DNA of 64,000 bases, taken from contig NC_052474.1 of the NCBI RefSeq assembly GCF_009730915.1, forward strand, positions 5,801,501 through 5,865,500, read 5' to 3'. How positions within the stretch are numbered: position 1 is the stretch's first letter; every line of letters starts with the position of its first letter. This stretch comes from Dioscorea cayenensis subsp. rotundata (Eukaryota; Streptophyta; Magnoliopsida; Dioscoreales; Dioscoreaceae). The notes under the pieces were generated by a model that saw only the letters and a list, made by a program, of their open reading frames with translations, ran no database searches and was not told the origin of the DNA. Of the stretch, positions 47,001 to 57,008 are shown piece after piece. The position numbers and the translations under genes are program-made.

Positions 47001-48241
47001 AACCAGATACAATAGAAAGGAGCGAAAAGAGAGAGCCAAAAAAAAAAAAACTAGTATTCAAACAAAATCATAACCATAACCAATACGTTTTCCATGCTTG
47101 AAACAAGCATACATACTATATACGCAAGCTTGAACTAGCATGAATAGTAACAGCATTGGTTTCTACAAGAACCCAGGAAAGGAAGTCAGTAAACCCTAAC
47201 TAATCAAAGAGATGCATCAACGCTATTCCTTAAATAAATAAATAAATAAATAAATAAAATAAAAAATAATGATCAGAAATGAAACCCAATTTTGGAACAA
47301 TTCCATCATGTACCATCAAAATCACCATTGAAGAAGCATCAAACCAGTATCTCAAGTAAATAAACAATGAGAACACATTAAAAATCATATCAAGAAGCAG
47401 CAAATAAACCAATGTAGGACATCTCACAAGAGTTTCAGGTTGATACAACATGCATCAACTCAGTACTCCACCTAACATTCAATGATAGAATCCCAGAAAA
47501 GGAAACCAGTAAACCATAACAAATTAAAGAGACTCATCATCATTATTCTATAAAAAAATGTACAAACATAAACAATCAGAAATAAGCTCAATTTCATGAA
47601 CAACTTTCACCCTTCACCAACAACCACCATAATCACCAACTAAAGACCACTCATACCAGTATTCTAATCCAAAAAAACAAAAACAGGGAAAACCACTGAA
47701 GATCAAAACAATTTGAGGCCATCTAACAAAAGCCCCAAGGTTAATCGCAACATGCATCATCTCAATACTCCAACTAACACTCCATAATACTTCCTGAACT
47801 AATATGAACAATCAATTCGAGGCCATCTACCACAAGTTCAAAGGATGATCGCAACATGCATCACCTCGGTACTCCAGCTAGCACCCCATAACACATCTTG
47901 GACTAGTATAAACAATATATGAGCAATAATTTCTGTAGAAACCAAGGAAAAAAAACAGCAAACCTAACAAATAAAACAGACCCATCATCATTCATCCATT
48001 AAAAAAAACTAGCTTAAAGATCAGAAAGATGTCCAATTTGGGGAACAAGTCCAACATCAGACAACCGAAATCACCACTGAAGACGAATCAAACAAAAATT
48101 TCACCAAAAAATAAAGGAAAACAAGCTAAAACCCACATCAAGAAGGAGCAAACAAAGTAATGGACTACATTCAAGAATCAAAATCCAAGACAAAATTCAC
48201 ATGACGGAGAGTAGAGAGCGAGCAATCGAACCAGTAGGCAT
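37875..48241 (-). CDS. UBP6: Ubiquitin carboxyl-terminal hydrolase 6 (proteasome-associated deubiquitinase)
   Basis: The orthologue of plant UBP6/7, yeast Ubp6 and human USP14, which docks on the 26S proteasome through an N-terminal ubiquitin-like domain and trims ubiquitin chains. Eighteen exons join in phase: 48232-48241 (only 10 nt), 46828-46973, 46674-46709, 46473-46580, 45500-45600, 45255-45381, 44227-44286, 44089-44156, 43277-43327, 41945-42053, 41394-41482, 41240-41309, 39813-39893, 39606-39701, 39277-39322, 38281-38400, 38095-38169, 37875-37930. The product is 482 aa, the length I recall for Arabidopsis UBP6. Ubl: residues 1-75 (starts MPTVSVKWQKELFP). Catalytic Cys113 in LGNTCYMNS and His430 in DSGHYVAW are present, so it should be active. 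The intron after exon 41394-41482 uses a GC donor. Intron 1 is 1258 bp with internal repeats; another intron holds a TIR element. Confidence 0.97.
40468..41074. mobile_element. Candidate non-autonomous DNA transposon with short TIRs
   Basis: A 10-bp perfect inverted terminus, CATAGTTACC (40475-40484) and GGTAACTATG (41057-41066), is flanked by direct TTTAAAC copies (40468-40474 and 41068-41074, one extra A at the right). The ends carry GC-richer sequence than the very AT-rich middle. It is about 590 bp with no ORF and lies in a UBP6 intron. The 7-9 bp duplication suggests hAT or Mutator type; the superfamily is uncertain. Confidence 0.6.
43980..44006. repeat. (TA)n microsatellite in a UBP6 intron
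   Basis: About 13 TA units in the intron between exons 44089-44156 and 43277-43327. Confidence 0.85.
47140..48080. repeat. Diverged tandem repeats in UBP6 intron 1
   Basis: Two module families recur. One is AACATGCATCA..CT..GTACTCC (about 47449, 47751, 47852). The other is CAGTAAACC.TAAC..AT.AAAGAGA..CATCA (about 47188, 47505, 47957). The spacing of roughly 100-450 bp shows at least two rounds of duplication. Non-coding. Confidence 0.6.
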
Positions 48242-50212
48242 GATCTCGGAGGCGGAGCTGGCGTTGCCGAAGCGAGGGTTTGAGAAGAAACGAAGAGATC
48301 GAGGAATTAGAGAACAAAGGAAACGCAATGTCGGCTATATTTACTTTGTATAAAAGCCTTTATTTAACCTCCCAATTTTACCAAAACACCCCCAAATAAA
48401 CTTTAATCATCTCTAATCCTCGTTAAAACGTCGAGTGAAAATTGTAATTGTACCTTGTTTAATTTATACAATTCTTATATATATATATATATATTTAATA
48501 ATTTTAGTTTATAGACAGGAAAATGAGTTGTGAAATCAGAATCCAACAGACTGGTGAGAGAGACATCAGACTGTTTTTTCTTTGAAGTGTTTGTTTCCCT
48601 TGTGAGTTTTCTCCTGTATTTTCTTCTATTTTTAATAAAATTATAATTTATTTATTTAAAAAATAATAATCTAAGACACGAAGAGATTTAATCGAGCCAA
48701 ATCGTTAACCATTATACGATATTGATTTTTTATGCACCTCTTATTGCGTTGATATGATATTTCTCCATTAGAAAAAATAATCAGATTCTTTAAATTCTTC
48801 GGACAAAATAATAGAGACAAATGAGTATAAAAATTTTATTTTTATATATATTTTTTTCATTTTTTGATAAAATCACTTAACGGCACGTCGGCTTTGAATG
48901 TAACTTTTTTGTACCGAATCATGTGTCTTTTAGTATTTTTGCTCTTTCTCGTCAGAAAAAATAATCAGATACTCTGAATTCTTCAATTCGACAAAATAAT
49001 AGAGACAAATGAGTATAATTTTTTTTTTCATTTTTTTTATAAAAGTCACCTAATCATTCCAGCACCACGGCTTTGAATGTAACTTTTAATGTATTGAGTC
49101 ATGTGTTTTTTGTATTTTTGCTCCGAGTCTTTATATGTCCATCCTATACCGCCTATATTGTACCTGTATTTGTTTTTTTTTTATCTAGTACATTTTGGTT
49201 GTTTTTTCCAATTTACTTTAAAAATTACAGTGATTATTTCAAATTTAACCAATTATTGATAATTATTTGATCACGAGTGCAAAATTGTTGAAATGCTTTC
49301 CATACCCTTTATCTCTCCCTAAACTTGCAACATTTCATATATTAAGTTTAGGATTAAATTATATTGAATTTATCAAAACTTAGCTGTTTATTCCGGAATA
49401 AAATCATAAATTTTCCTTGTTCTGTTAGTTATCCATAACATTGCCTTTGTCTATTCAGGAATTTTTTTTAAAAAAAAACTCTACTTATGATCAATCTATT
49501 GTAACAAACACTGCAAATTATTATTATTTTTTATTGTATATGCGTATTTTTTGTTATTTAAATAAATGGAAATGTGTTATTATTTTATATATCTATTATT
49601 ATTCTTTAATAAAATGATGTAATGTGATAAAATTATTTTAGTCCATCAATTATGTTTTTTTTTTAGTTTTAAACCATAAAAAAATTATAATAAGGTTTGG
49701 CTCTCAAATTTTTTATTTTTTATTTTTTTACAAAAAATAATATTTATTCTCTCAAGAACATGCGTGAATTGAGATTCAAATCCACCTCTTTGACAAAATA
49801 TATATATTCTACACCAAGAACCCGGCCCAATAAATCGAGATTTCATTAGCTCTTCAAATCTTTTCTTTTAAGAACAAGTAAGACCAACAACAAACATTAA
49901 TCAAAACAATGAAAGCAAAAAATATTTCACAGCCTTGTAATGAGAGTACTTGTTTCCATTAATAAAATACATACTTTGCAAACATAATACCAACCATAAC
50001 TCCATATGAATTATCAACAAATTTTAATACATAATCACAAAAAAAAGAAGAAAAGAAACTAGCATTAAAATAAGGAAGTTAACCAACCAGAACAAAGAAC
50101 AATAAAACCAAACGCCAGATAACCAAGCAGTAAATCATGAAAGAACACATTAATTTTTCTCTCAAAAAAAAAGTTGAAAAAAGAAACACATGAAAATCAA
50201 AGAAGAGAAAGA
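48242..50212. other. UBP6 promoter and Dof 3' flank, AT-rich
   Basis: No gene is recognised. 48242-48360 is the GC-richer UBP6 leader. A tandem duplication occupies 48772-49130. 48590-48660 resembles a plant LINE tail only weakly. The last part before 50213 is probably Dof 3' UTR. Confidence 0.5.
48772..49130. repeat. Tandem duplication of about 185 bp upstream of UBP6
   Basis: Copy 1 (about 48772-48955) and copy 2 (about 48956-49130) both begin GAAAAAATAATCAGAT, continue through GACAAAATAATAGAGACAAA, then GGCTTTGAATGTAAC, and end in TATTTTTGCTC. They differ by indels in T-rich stretches. Confidence 0.8.
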
Positions 50213-50772
50213 TCAAGACATCCACCAGCCATGCAAACCCAGCAAACTCTCATGCTGCAATGGCTTGTCATTAGCACCAGCAGCAGCACCAGCAGCAGCA
50301 GCAGTGTCAGAAGAATTCTGCAGCTCAAACACATTTGAATCAAACTCAGACAAACTACTTGAATTTGGAAAGCTAAATCCATCCAGAAGCTCTGTAAAAT
50401 GACCACCAGATGAAAGAAGAGAAGTGAAACTCTCATTGATATCAAGCATTCTCTCATCTTGATCAATCATTGTATCTGCAGTAATGAGGTTCAGTTCAAG
50501 AGGCTCTGGAGATGAGTTAAGTGAATGCTTGGAGCGTTTGGAGGATTTACGGGAGCCACCGCCGACAGGGAACGTCACGGAGAGCGCCGCCTAGAGTCCA
50601 GTATCGGCGGCAAGACTTGCAGTAATGCCTGGGGCTGGGAGAGATTGTAGTTGTTGTAGTAGCTGAATTTTGTGTTTGTAGAGTCACACCTTGGACACTT
50701 GATTTGCTGCTGCTGCTGCTGCTGTTGTTGTTGTTGTTGAGAAGTTGGCAATGCAGTTGAGTTTTGCATCAT
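50213..50772 (-). CDS. Dof-type zinc-finger transcription factor, reading frame interrupted by two 1-bp insertions
   Basis: Dof proteins are plant-specific DNA-binding regulators that recognise AAAG cores through one C2-C2 zinc finger. The locus starts [11 protein letters not shown], then a run of 12 Gln encoded by CAA/CAG repeats (about 50704-50740), then [12 protein letters not shown]. After QP the frame shifts because of an extra C in a CCCC run (50631-50634 on the plus strand), and shifts again in a CCC run (50568-50570). In the successive frames the rest of the domain is still legible (CKSCRRYW, then [15 protein letters not shown]). The two extra bases would correspond to a protein of about 185 aa with a C-terminal poly-Ala tract and an HGWWMS end. 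The Cys normally in KFCYYNNY is Ser. Translated as given, the protein stops inside the Dof domain. Assembly error or a true pseudogene are both possible. A 5' UTR intron acceptor (GCAACAG) lies at about 50792. Confidence 0.8.
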
Positions 50773-50791
50773 TGAAGATCAAATCTTTGAG

Positions 50792-52184
50792 CTGTTGCAA
50801 AGAAAAATGAAGAATTAAATATCACTGAATTATAAAAATAAATCTCTGTAAACATATTTTTTTGAATCATTGAATTGAAAATAAGAAAACAAAGCAACGG
50901 ATAAAAAGATCAAAAGTTGTTTCCTTTATTGACAAAACTAAAGATTAAACAGGGTGATCGACGCAATTGGAATACCTGAGAACAAAGGAGTATGAACTTC
51001 ACTCATGAACATCAAAAAACAAAAACAAGAAGCACATAAATGGAGGATTATTGGGATGAAAATTGGTTCCTTTTTTGAGAAATCCAAATATTTTAGCAGA
51101 AAACACAAACAGAGTAATACTTAAGGACCACTTGAATAACAATTTTGAATGAACTTTATTCATGAATATCACCAAACAAACAGCACAATGTTTTTCCCTT
51201 GAAAAAGCTGGTTTTTTTTTTGGACCAATCCAATGATTTAAGTAGACTAATAAATAAAAACAGAAAAATACCTGAAAAATACCTGAGAACCAAAAGAATA
51301 AAAAAGTTTCATGAACTTTATTCAAAAACATAACCAAATAAACACAATGATTTTGGTTCCTGTCTTGATAAATCCAAGGATTTTATCAGACTAACAAACA
51401 CAAACAAAAGAACACCTACGAACAAAAAGAGTAGCAATGTTACATGAACTTCATTCAGAAACATCACCAATCAAACACCTCAATGTTTTTGGCTTAAAAA
51501 AACTGGTTCCTTTCTTAATAAATCCAAATATTTTATCACACTAATAAGCACAATCAGAAGAATACCTGAGAACCAAAAGGAGTAAAAATGTTATGAACTT
51601 CATTCAAGAAAATGACCAAATAAAACAACACCATATTTTTGTCTTGAAAAACCTGGTTCCTTTTCTTCACAAATTTTAAAGATCCTAGCAAACTAATAAA
51701 CACAGACAGAAAAGAATACCTGAGAACCAAAAGAGTAACAACGTTGAATGAACTTCATTCAAGAACACCACCAAACAAACAACACAATGATGTTTATGGC
51801 TTAAAAAAGCTGATTCCTTTCTTAACAAATCCAGAGAGTTTAGCAAAATAATAAATACAAACAGAAAAGAATACCTGAGAACCAAAAGAGTAAAAATGTT
51901 GAATGAACTTCATTCAAGAACACCACCAAACAAACAACACAATGATGTTTATGGCTTAAAAAAAGCTGATTCCTTTTCTTAACAAATCCAGAGAGTTTAG
52001 CAAAACTAATAAACACAAACAGAAAAGAATACCTGAGAACCAAAAGAGTAACAATGTTGAATGAACTTCATTCAAGAACAGTACCAGACAAACAACACAA
52101 AGTCTTTGGCTTGGAAAAAGCTGCTTCCTTTCTTGACAAAACTAAAAAGATATCATCAAACTACTAATCAACAGAAACAGAATA
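50792..52184 (-). other. Probable 5' UTR intron of the Dof gene
   Basis: An acceptor TTGCAACAG ends at 50792, 19 bases upstream of the first Dof ATG. The likely donor is CTCAG|GTATTC at about 52184, at the end of a leader with plant-like TATATATTTG upstream (about 52430-52440). Almost the whole intron is the about 153-bp repeat array, and each unit contains another CTCAG|GTATTC-like site. The choice of donor is inference. Confidence 0.45.
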
Positions 52185-52215
52185 CCTGAGAGCAAGAAGT
52201 GCATGAGCTTCATTC
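50960..52215. repeat. Array of 8-9 tandem units of about 153 bp
   Basis: Unit landmarks on the plus strand are AATACCTGAGAACCAAAAGAG, GAACTTCATTCAAGAACA, CAAACAACACAATG, TGGCTTAAAAAAGCTG and TCCTTTCTTAACAAATCCA. ACCTGAG landmarks fall at about 50974, 51281, 51564, 51718, 51873, 52031 and 52184, with degraded ones near 51113 and 51413. The two units at about 51720-52030 are nearly identical, so the array has expanded recently; the outer units are more diverged. Confidence 0.92.
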
Positions 52216-54559
52216 ATGAAAATAAAGAAACAAACACAAGACAAATGGAGAGAAGAGAAAGCAACGGATGAGTGAAGAGAATGGAGAGTTGGTGGGTGGG
52301 TGCTATAATGGCCAAGGATTGCTTGGTTTGGACAACAGAGGCAATGGATATGTAGAGTGAACAAAGGGCCCCGGGTTTCACGAGAGCTCCTTCAGCCATT
52401 GATTATGGCTTTAGATACACGCTCCAAAAGCAAATATATAAAAAATAAAAATAAAAATACTAATAAAAACACCAAGCAAACCAGTAATATTACTGTTCAG
52501 ATCTTTTTATTAAAAAAAAAAAATTTTAAAAAAAAACCTTAAATATCAGTGCTATTTGCAAATATCCTTTAGTTATTGGCCAATATTAATTAATTTTGGT
52601 TAAAAAACTTTACCAACTCTTTGAAAAACCAAAACTACCCTTCCCTCCTTCCCATGAGCTTCCATTCACATGTATGTAAATATAAATGCAAAAAGTTTTT
52701 AACATAAATCGAGGGTTACCAATGACCTTTTTTTTTTGGTTATATTATACTCTTTTCTTTTCGTTTCATTATAACTGCTTATCTTAATTGTTTTTAAAAA
52801 AAATAAGAAAATAATTTAAATTAAAAATATCATTCATATTTAGTTTCCATTTTTTTTTTTATTTTTTTCATTTTTCATCCACTAAAATTATGATTTAAGG
52901 TTAAATTTTAAAATTAATTTTTAAATTATGTATATGGACAAATAATTTGTGATACGAAAAAAAAAATTTTAAAATGCACACAGGTCGAAAGTGAACTTTA
53001 TCTTCTCAGCTGTTATTTGTTCTTTTATTTACTCTTCACTTTAATGTTTTTTTTTCCTTTTAGAGTGTGCTTCATCTTTGGTTACTGCGTCCTGTCTCTT
53101 GCTCATTTTATTTGTTTTATTTTTTATTTAGTTTATACTGTTTTTTTTTATATAAATTAGTGATTTATCCATATTATTAAAAAAAAATGTACGTCGACCC
53201 TGAGAGAGAGTATATACTAATGTTTGTTTAAAAATGTTACTAAATCTTTGAAAAACCAAAAGTACCCATCACTCCTTCCCCTGAACTCATTGAGATTTCC
53301 ATTCACATATATATACATATAAAAATGAAATAAATGTAGAAGAAAATTTCAGCCATAAATTGAGGGGTATATATGGAATAAGAAAGAGGGGCAAATATGA
53401 ATATGATAGCATAGCAGTCAAGTGTGCAGACATCTTCTTGTTTGTATCTCAAGGATCATAAGAGGTGGTAATGGTGGTGATAGTGGTGGTGGTGCCTATG
53501 GAGGGGTGTGACCTCCCAATTGTAGCTATCCTTGGGAATCAACTCTTTTGTCAGTGAGTGTATGTATCAATTCAAGACTCCATTCTGGTCACACATTTCT
53601 CAAAGACTCAAAACACCTGCTCTTCCCTCTCAGTCTCAGACTCTCACTCCCATCCCTCAACTAAAAACAAATTCATTTAATGCCTCAACAAATTTCTATT
53701 TTTTATTTTTATTATTTTATTTTGTTTTATTTTATAGTGTGTACAAACAACCACATAGACCTACAACACTTATTGAGAGACAATTTGATTGTCTTATTCT
53801 CGTATAAGAATCAAATACTTTTATTGCTCGATCATTAAAATATCAGCGAATTTTATACATATTATTGTTATTTATTTATTAAAAATAATAGCACATCTCT
53901 ATCATCCTTTCAATTTTTTAGAAAATTAACATTGAAATTTATTAAATTTTAAAAGAATCTTGATTTTTAAAACTCGTATTTTTAAATTACATGTGCACAC
54001 AGTGACACACTCTATGGCTCGGTACTAGGGTATTTTTTAATATTTATTAAGTTTTTGAGAATATATAACCTCATAAAAAAAATTAAATAAAAACGCCAAA
54101 GGGATTATTTTTTTTTAAAAAATGAATAAACTATATTCATTAACAAAGAAAAAAAATACATAAAAAACAAAGCATAAACAACAAGAGCCAAACTCTACGA
54201 TGAAGGGATTATATGATGAGGATGAAAATATATAAAGAGATTTTTGTAGTTTTTCTTTTATTTGTTTGTATGCTCCTCAAAATATATCTAATTATTTATT
54301 AGCCTCTGTTTTATAAAAAAAATATGTTTATTACCCAATTGATCTAGAATAAATAGATGTCCATGTCAAGAAGACAATGGAAATCACCAAAATTTTAAAA
54401 TAGCGTTCACAATTAATTTTTTTTTATTCTTAAAATCACAAATAAAATATACTTATTTGCTTCTTAAAATACCCCTAGCAACGGTAAATAGATGTCCATT
54501 ATACTTGATTTCTGATCAATCAAAGGATTTTTGGTCATTTCACATATAAAAGGCTAACT
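52216..54559. other. Dof promoter and AT-rich intergenic DNA
   Basis: 52216-52400 is the probable Dof leader. It carries an upstream ATG at 52397-52399 opening a 61-codon ORF that would be a uORF if transcribed. Beyond this no gene is seen. 53460-53500 is GGTGGT-rich. Confidence 0.45.
52975..53190 (+). mobile_element. Possible LINE 3' tail remnant
   Basis: It ends in GTGATTTATCCATATTATTAAAAA, similar to the tail of the LINE at the window start (GTGGTTTATCCACTTTATC). No coding part is legible. Low confidence because the match is short. Confidence 0.3.
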
Positions 54560-54960
54560 TTTTAATAAAGTGGATAAACCACCAATTTATTAATAAAAAA
54601 GAGAAGAGAGGAGTACAACATGAAAGATCACGAACAAGAAAAGTCTAGAAAAAAATAATATCATCGAAATCCCTCACCGGGGATGAGGGAAAAGCAGATG
54701 AAAGCAAGAGCAGGAAGAAAGAGAAAAATGAGATAGTTCGGGACGGCGAAGTCAACCGTCTGAGACACAGTGCTCCCGCCATTTACTAAGGATAGGAGGA
54801 CTACTCTTGATCAGCAATGTGCACCAAATCGCCGATGAAATCAGTGGGTCTAGTGCCCAGAAAGTTGAGGGAGCGTTTGATCCTCTGAGTGGCCTCAGTA
54901 GTATCCTGATGAAGATTCTCTAAATCGCCTCTTGGATCTTCAGGGATAAATTCTAATTTT
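54560..54960 (-). mobile_element. 5'-truncated LINE 3' end
   Basis: On the minus strand the end of a LINE ORF is readable (TEATQRIKRSLNFLG near 54840-54900), followed by a 3' tail whose last part shares 17 identical bases (TGGTTTATCCACTTTAT, complement of 54565-54581) with the tail of the LINE at 3483-3499. It is a severely truncated copy of a related element in the opposite orientation. Confidence 0.75.
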
Positions 54961-57008
54961 AGGTACTAAATAAAGAATTAAACCTATTTTTTAATAGGCA
55001 TAATAAAAGATTTTTGGGCACATATATACACCCCCTGCTGCCTGAACAGAGATACATGTGTAATTGCAACAATGTACAGGGGTAAATATGGTAAAACATG
55101 AAGATATGAATAAATAAATAAAAGTAGAAAACAAACAAACAAACAAAAAATTTGACTAGTAAAATAGGCAACATGCTCTGCATGCGTGTCTGGTGACACA
55201 GAGGCCATTAGCATAAACAAGGCAACTAGTTCAAGATTCTGAATCACTGTTAAAGTGATAAAAACAAGTTGACCGGAATAAGCATGAGAAAACCACTACT
55301 GACAACCACTTTCAATTTGCTGATATGTCATGTTGGAATCCAATCCTTTTTTCCACAAAAGCATTGTGAGTAATTGATTGATTGCATTCAATAGACTACA
55401 TGCATGAGAGAGCTATGAGAAGCAAGTTGAAGATTCCAATTGGTCTGTAAAAACTTAAAACAAGATAAAAAAAGGGGCATCTGCAATTTAATACAAAGAG
55501 CAAATGAATAAGTGTTCAAATTTGCAGAAAAAAACTAAAAATGATGGATTACTGATGAGTAGAAATAACAGAGGAAGAAAATAAGAAGAAATCTTGAAAT
55601 AATTCTGACAGTTGGAATACTACCTTCCATGAAGTGAGAAATCAATAATTTCATGCTCAAAATTGGATTGGTCCTCTCTGTTGTACATAAAGCTTTGAGT
55701 TCCAGACTGGACACAGAGAATATGAAACTTTAATGTTAAAGGAAATGATGATAATATCTGCAAGAGAAACATGTGAGCCTAATGAAGGCCAATAACTGAA
55801 ATTTCAAATCAGTGCCCAATTTATCATGTCCTTCAAGCATCTTGTTCCTCAGTACATTGATCTATCTTTTTATATCAAGGTTGGTCATCGTAATCTCAAG
55901 TAAAACCGGTCACCGCCACAATCAATGTTTTCTTCATCATGTTCCCATTTCATACTCAAAGTGAGCTTGTAGTACATCATAAGATCACAGAAGAGAGGAA
56001 AAACAGATGAAAAGCCATATATAACTAGTCTGGTACTAATGAAACTAATCTCTTCAAGTTCATCTGCCAAACAACAATGCCATAGATATATAACTGTAAC
56101 ATAAACAGACCATTGACAGTAATGTTTCAGCCAGAACAATTCTTCACATTCATTAACTCTGCCAACCATATTACCAATCAAATTTTAAGAAAAATATATT
56201 CAAGTAGAAAACCAAAAGCTTACCACATTTGCTTCTTTTCCTGATCACCAGGCATGCTTGGAATTATTGTGGCAAGTCAAGCAATCATATATCCAGTTGT
56301 CTCATTGGAAAACACCATCAACCATTATCATGATACACAAGTACTGAGAATGCCATACCCTTCTTTTTTAAAATCCCAAATAAGGCCTCAGTGCTTTTGG
56401 GTCTCTCATGATACCAGTAAGATGCCTAACAAGTTTTTTTCAATCAAAAGTGTAAATATAAGCTAACCATGCAATATCTATAAACCATGTCAGAATTAGA
56501 CCATCAATATATGAAAGTGAATAGGAAGAATTTTGGTCAGAGAAGACTTTCAGCACCCAAATTGTCCTCAGGAAACAAGGAACAAAATTCCAAATCTTCA
56601 GCTGGAGGATGTGGGAGAGACTGGCAAGTAATGAATTTGGATCTCAACAAGAATGGTGCTTTGGCGTTTGACTGTCAGTTTAACAACATCAACACTTTGA
56701 ATAGAAATTAGATAGGAACTTATGTTCACTATTGCCAGGAGTTGCACACAATGCTATAAAAGCAAAGCAGACAAGGAATACATGAACCCAAAATGCAAAA
56801 AACTTTTCAGATATGAAGTATCACCAACTGCTAACATAGCACCAGAAAATTTGACTAGCTCACAAATATTAATATACAATAATACAAGGCAAAGTTAGAA
56901 TGGCATCTGTACTGACTGTACATATCATTATAAACTTCGAGTGGCAAACAAATCATTGGTTTATCGACAACAGGGAACACACAAGAAGCAAAAGCACAAT
57001 ACCTATCA
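54961..57008. other. Intergenic region downstream of the IST1-like gene
   Basis: No gene is recognised on either strand. It includes an (AAAC)n stretch at 55130-55147. Sequence just before 57009 is probably the IST1-like 3' UTR. Confidence 0.5.

Noticed and set aside
50999-52043. Several similar 66-112 codon ORFs on the minus strand in the Dof leader repeats
   Set aside because: They recur because the DNA unit repeats. They are hydrophobic and Phe/Leu-rich from T-rich DNA, and the repeats do not preserve frame across units.
54105-54160. Another LINE-tail-like sequence on the minus strand
   Set aside because: Resemblance is limited to AT-rich ATTCATTAA/TTTATT words; not enough to call.
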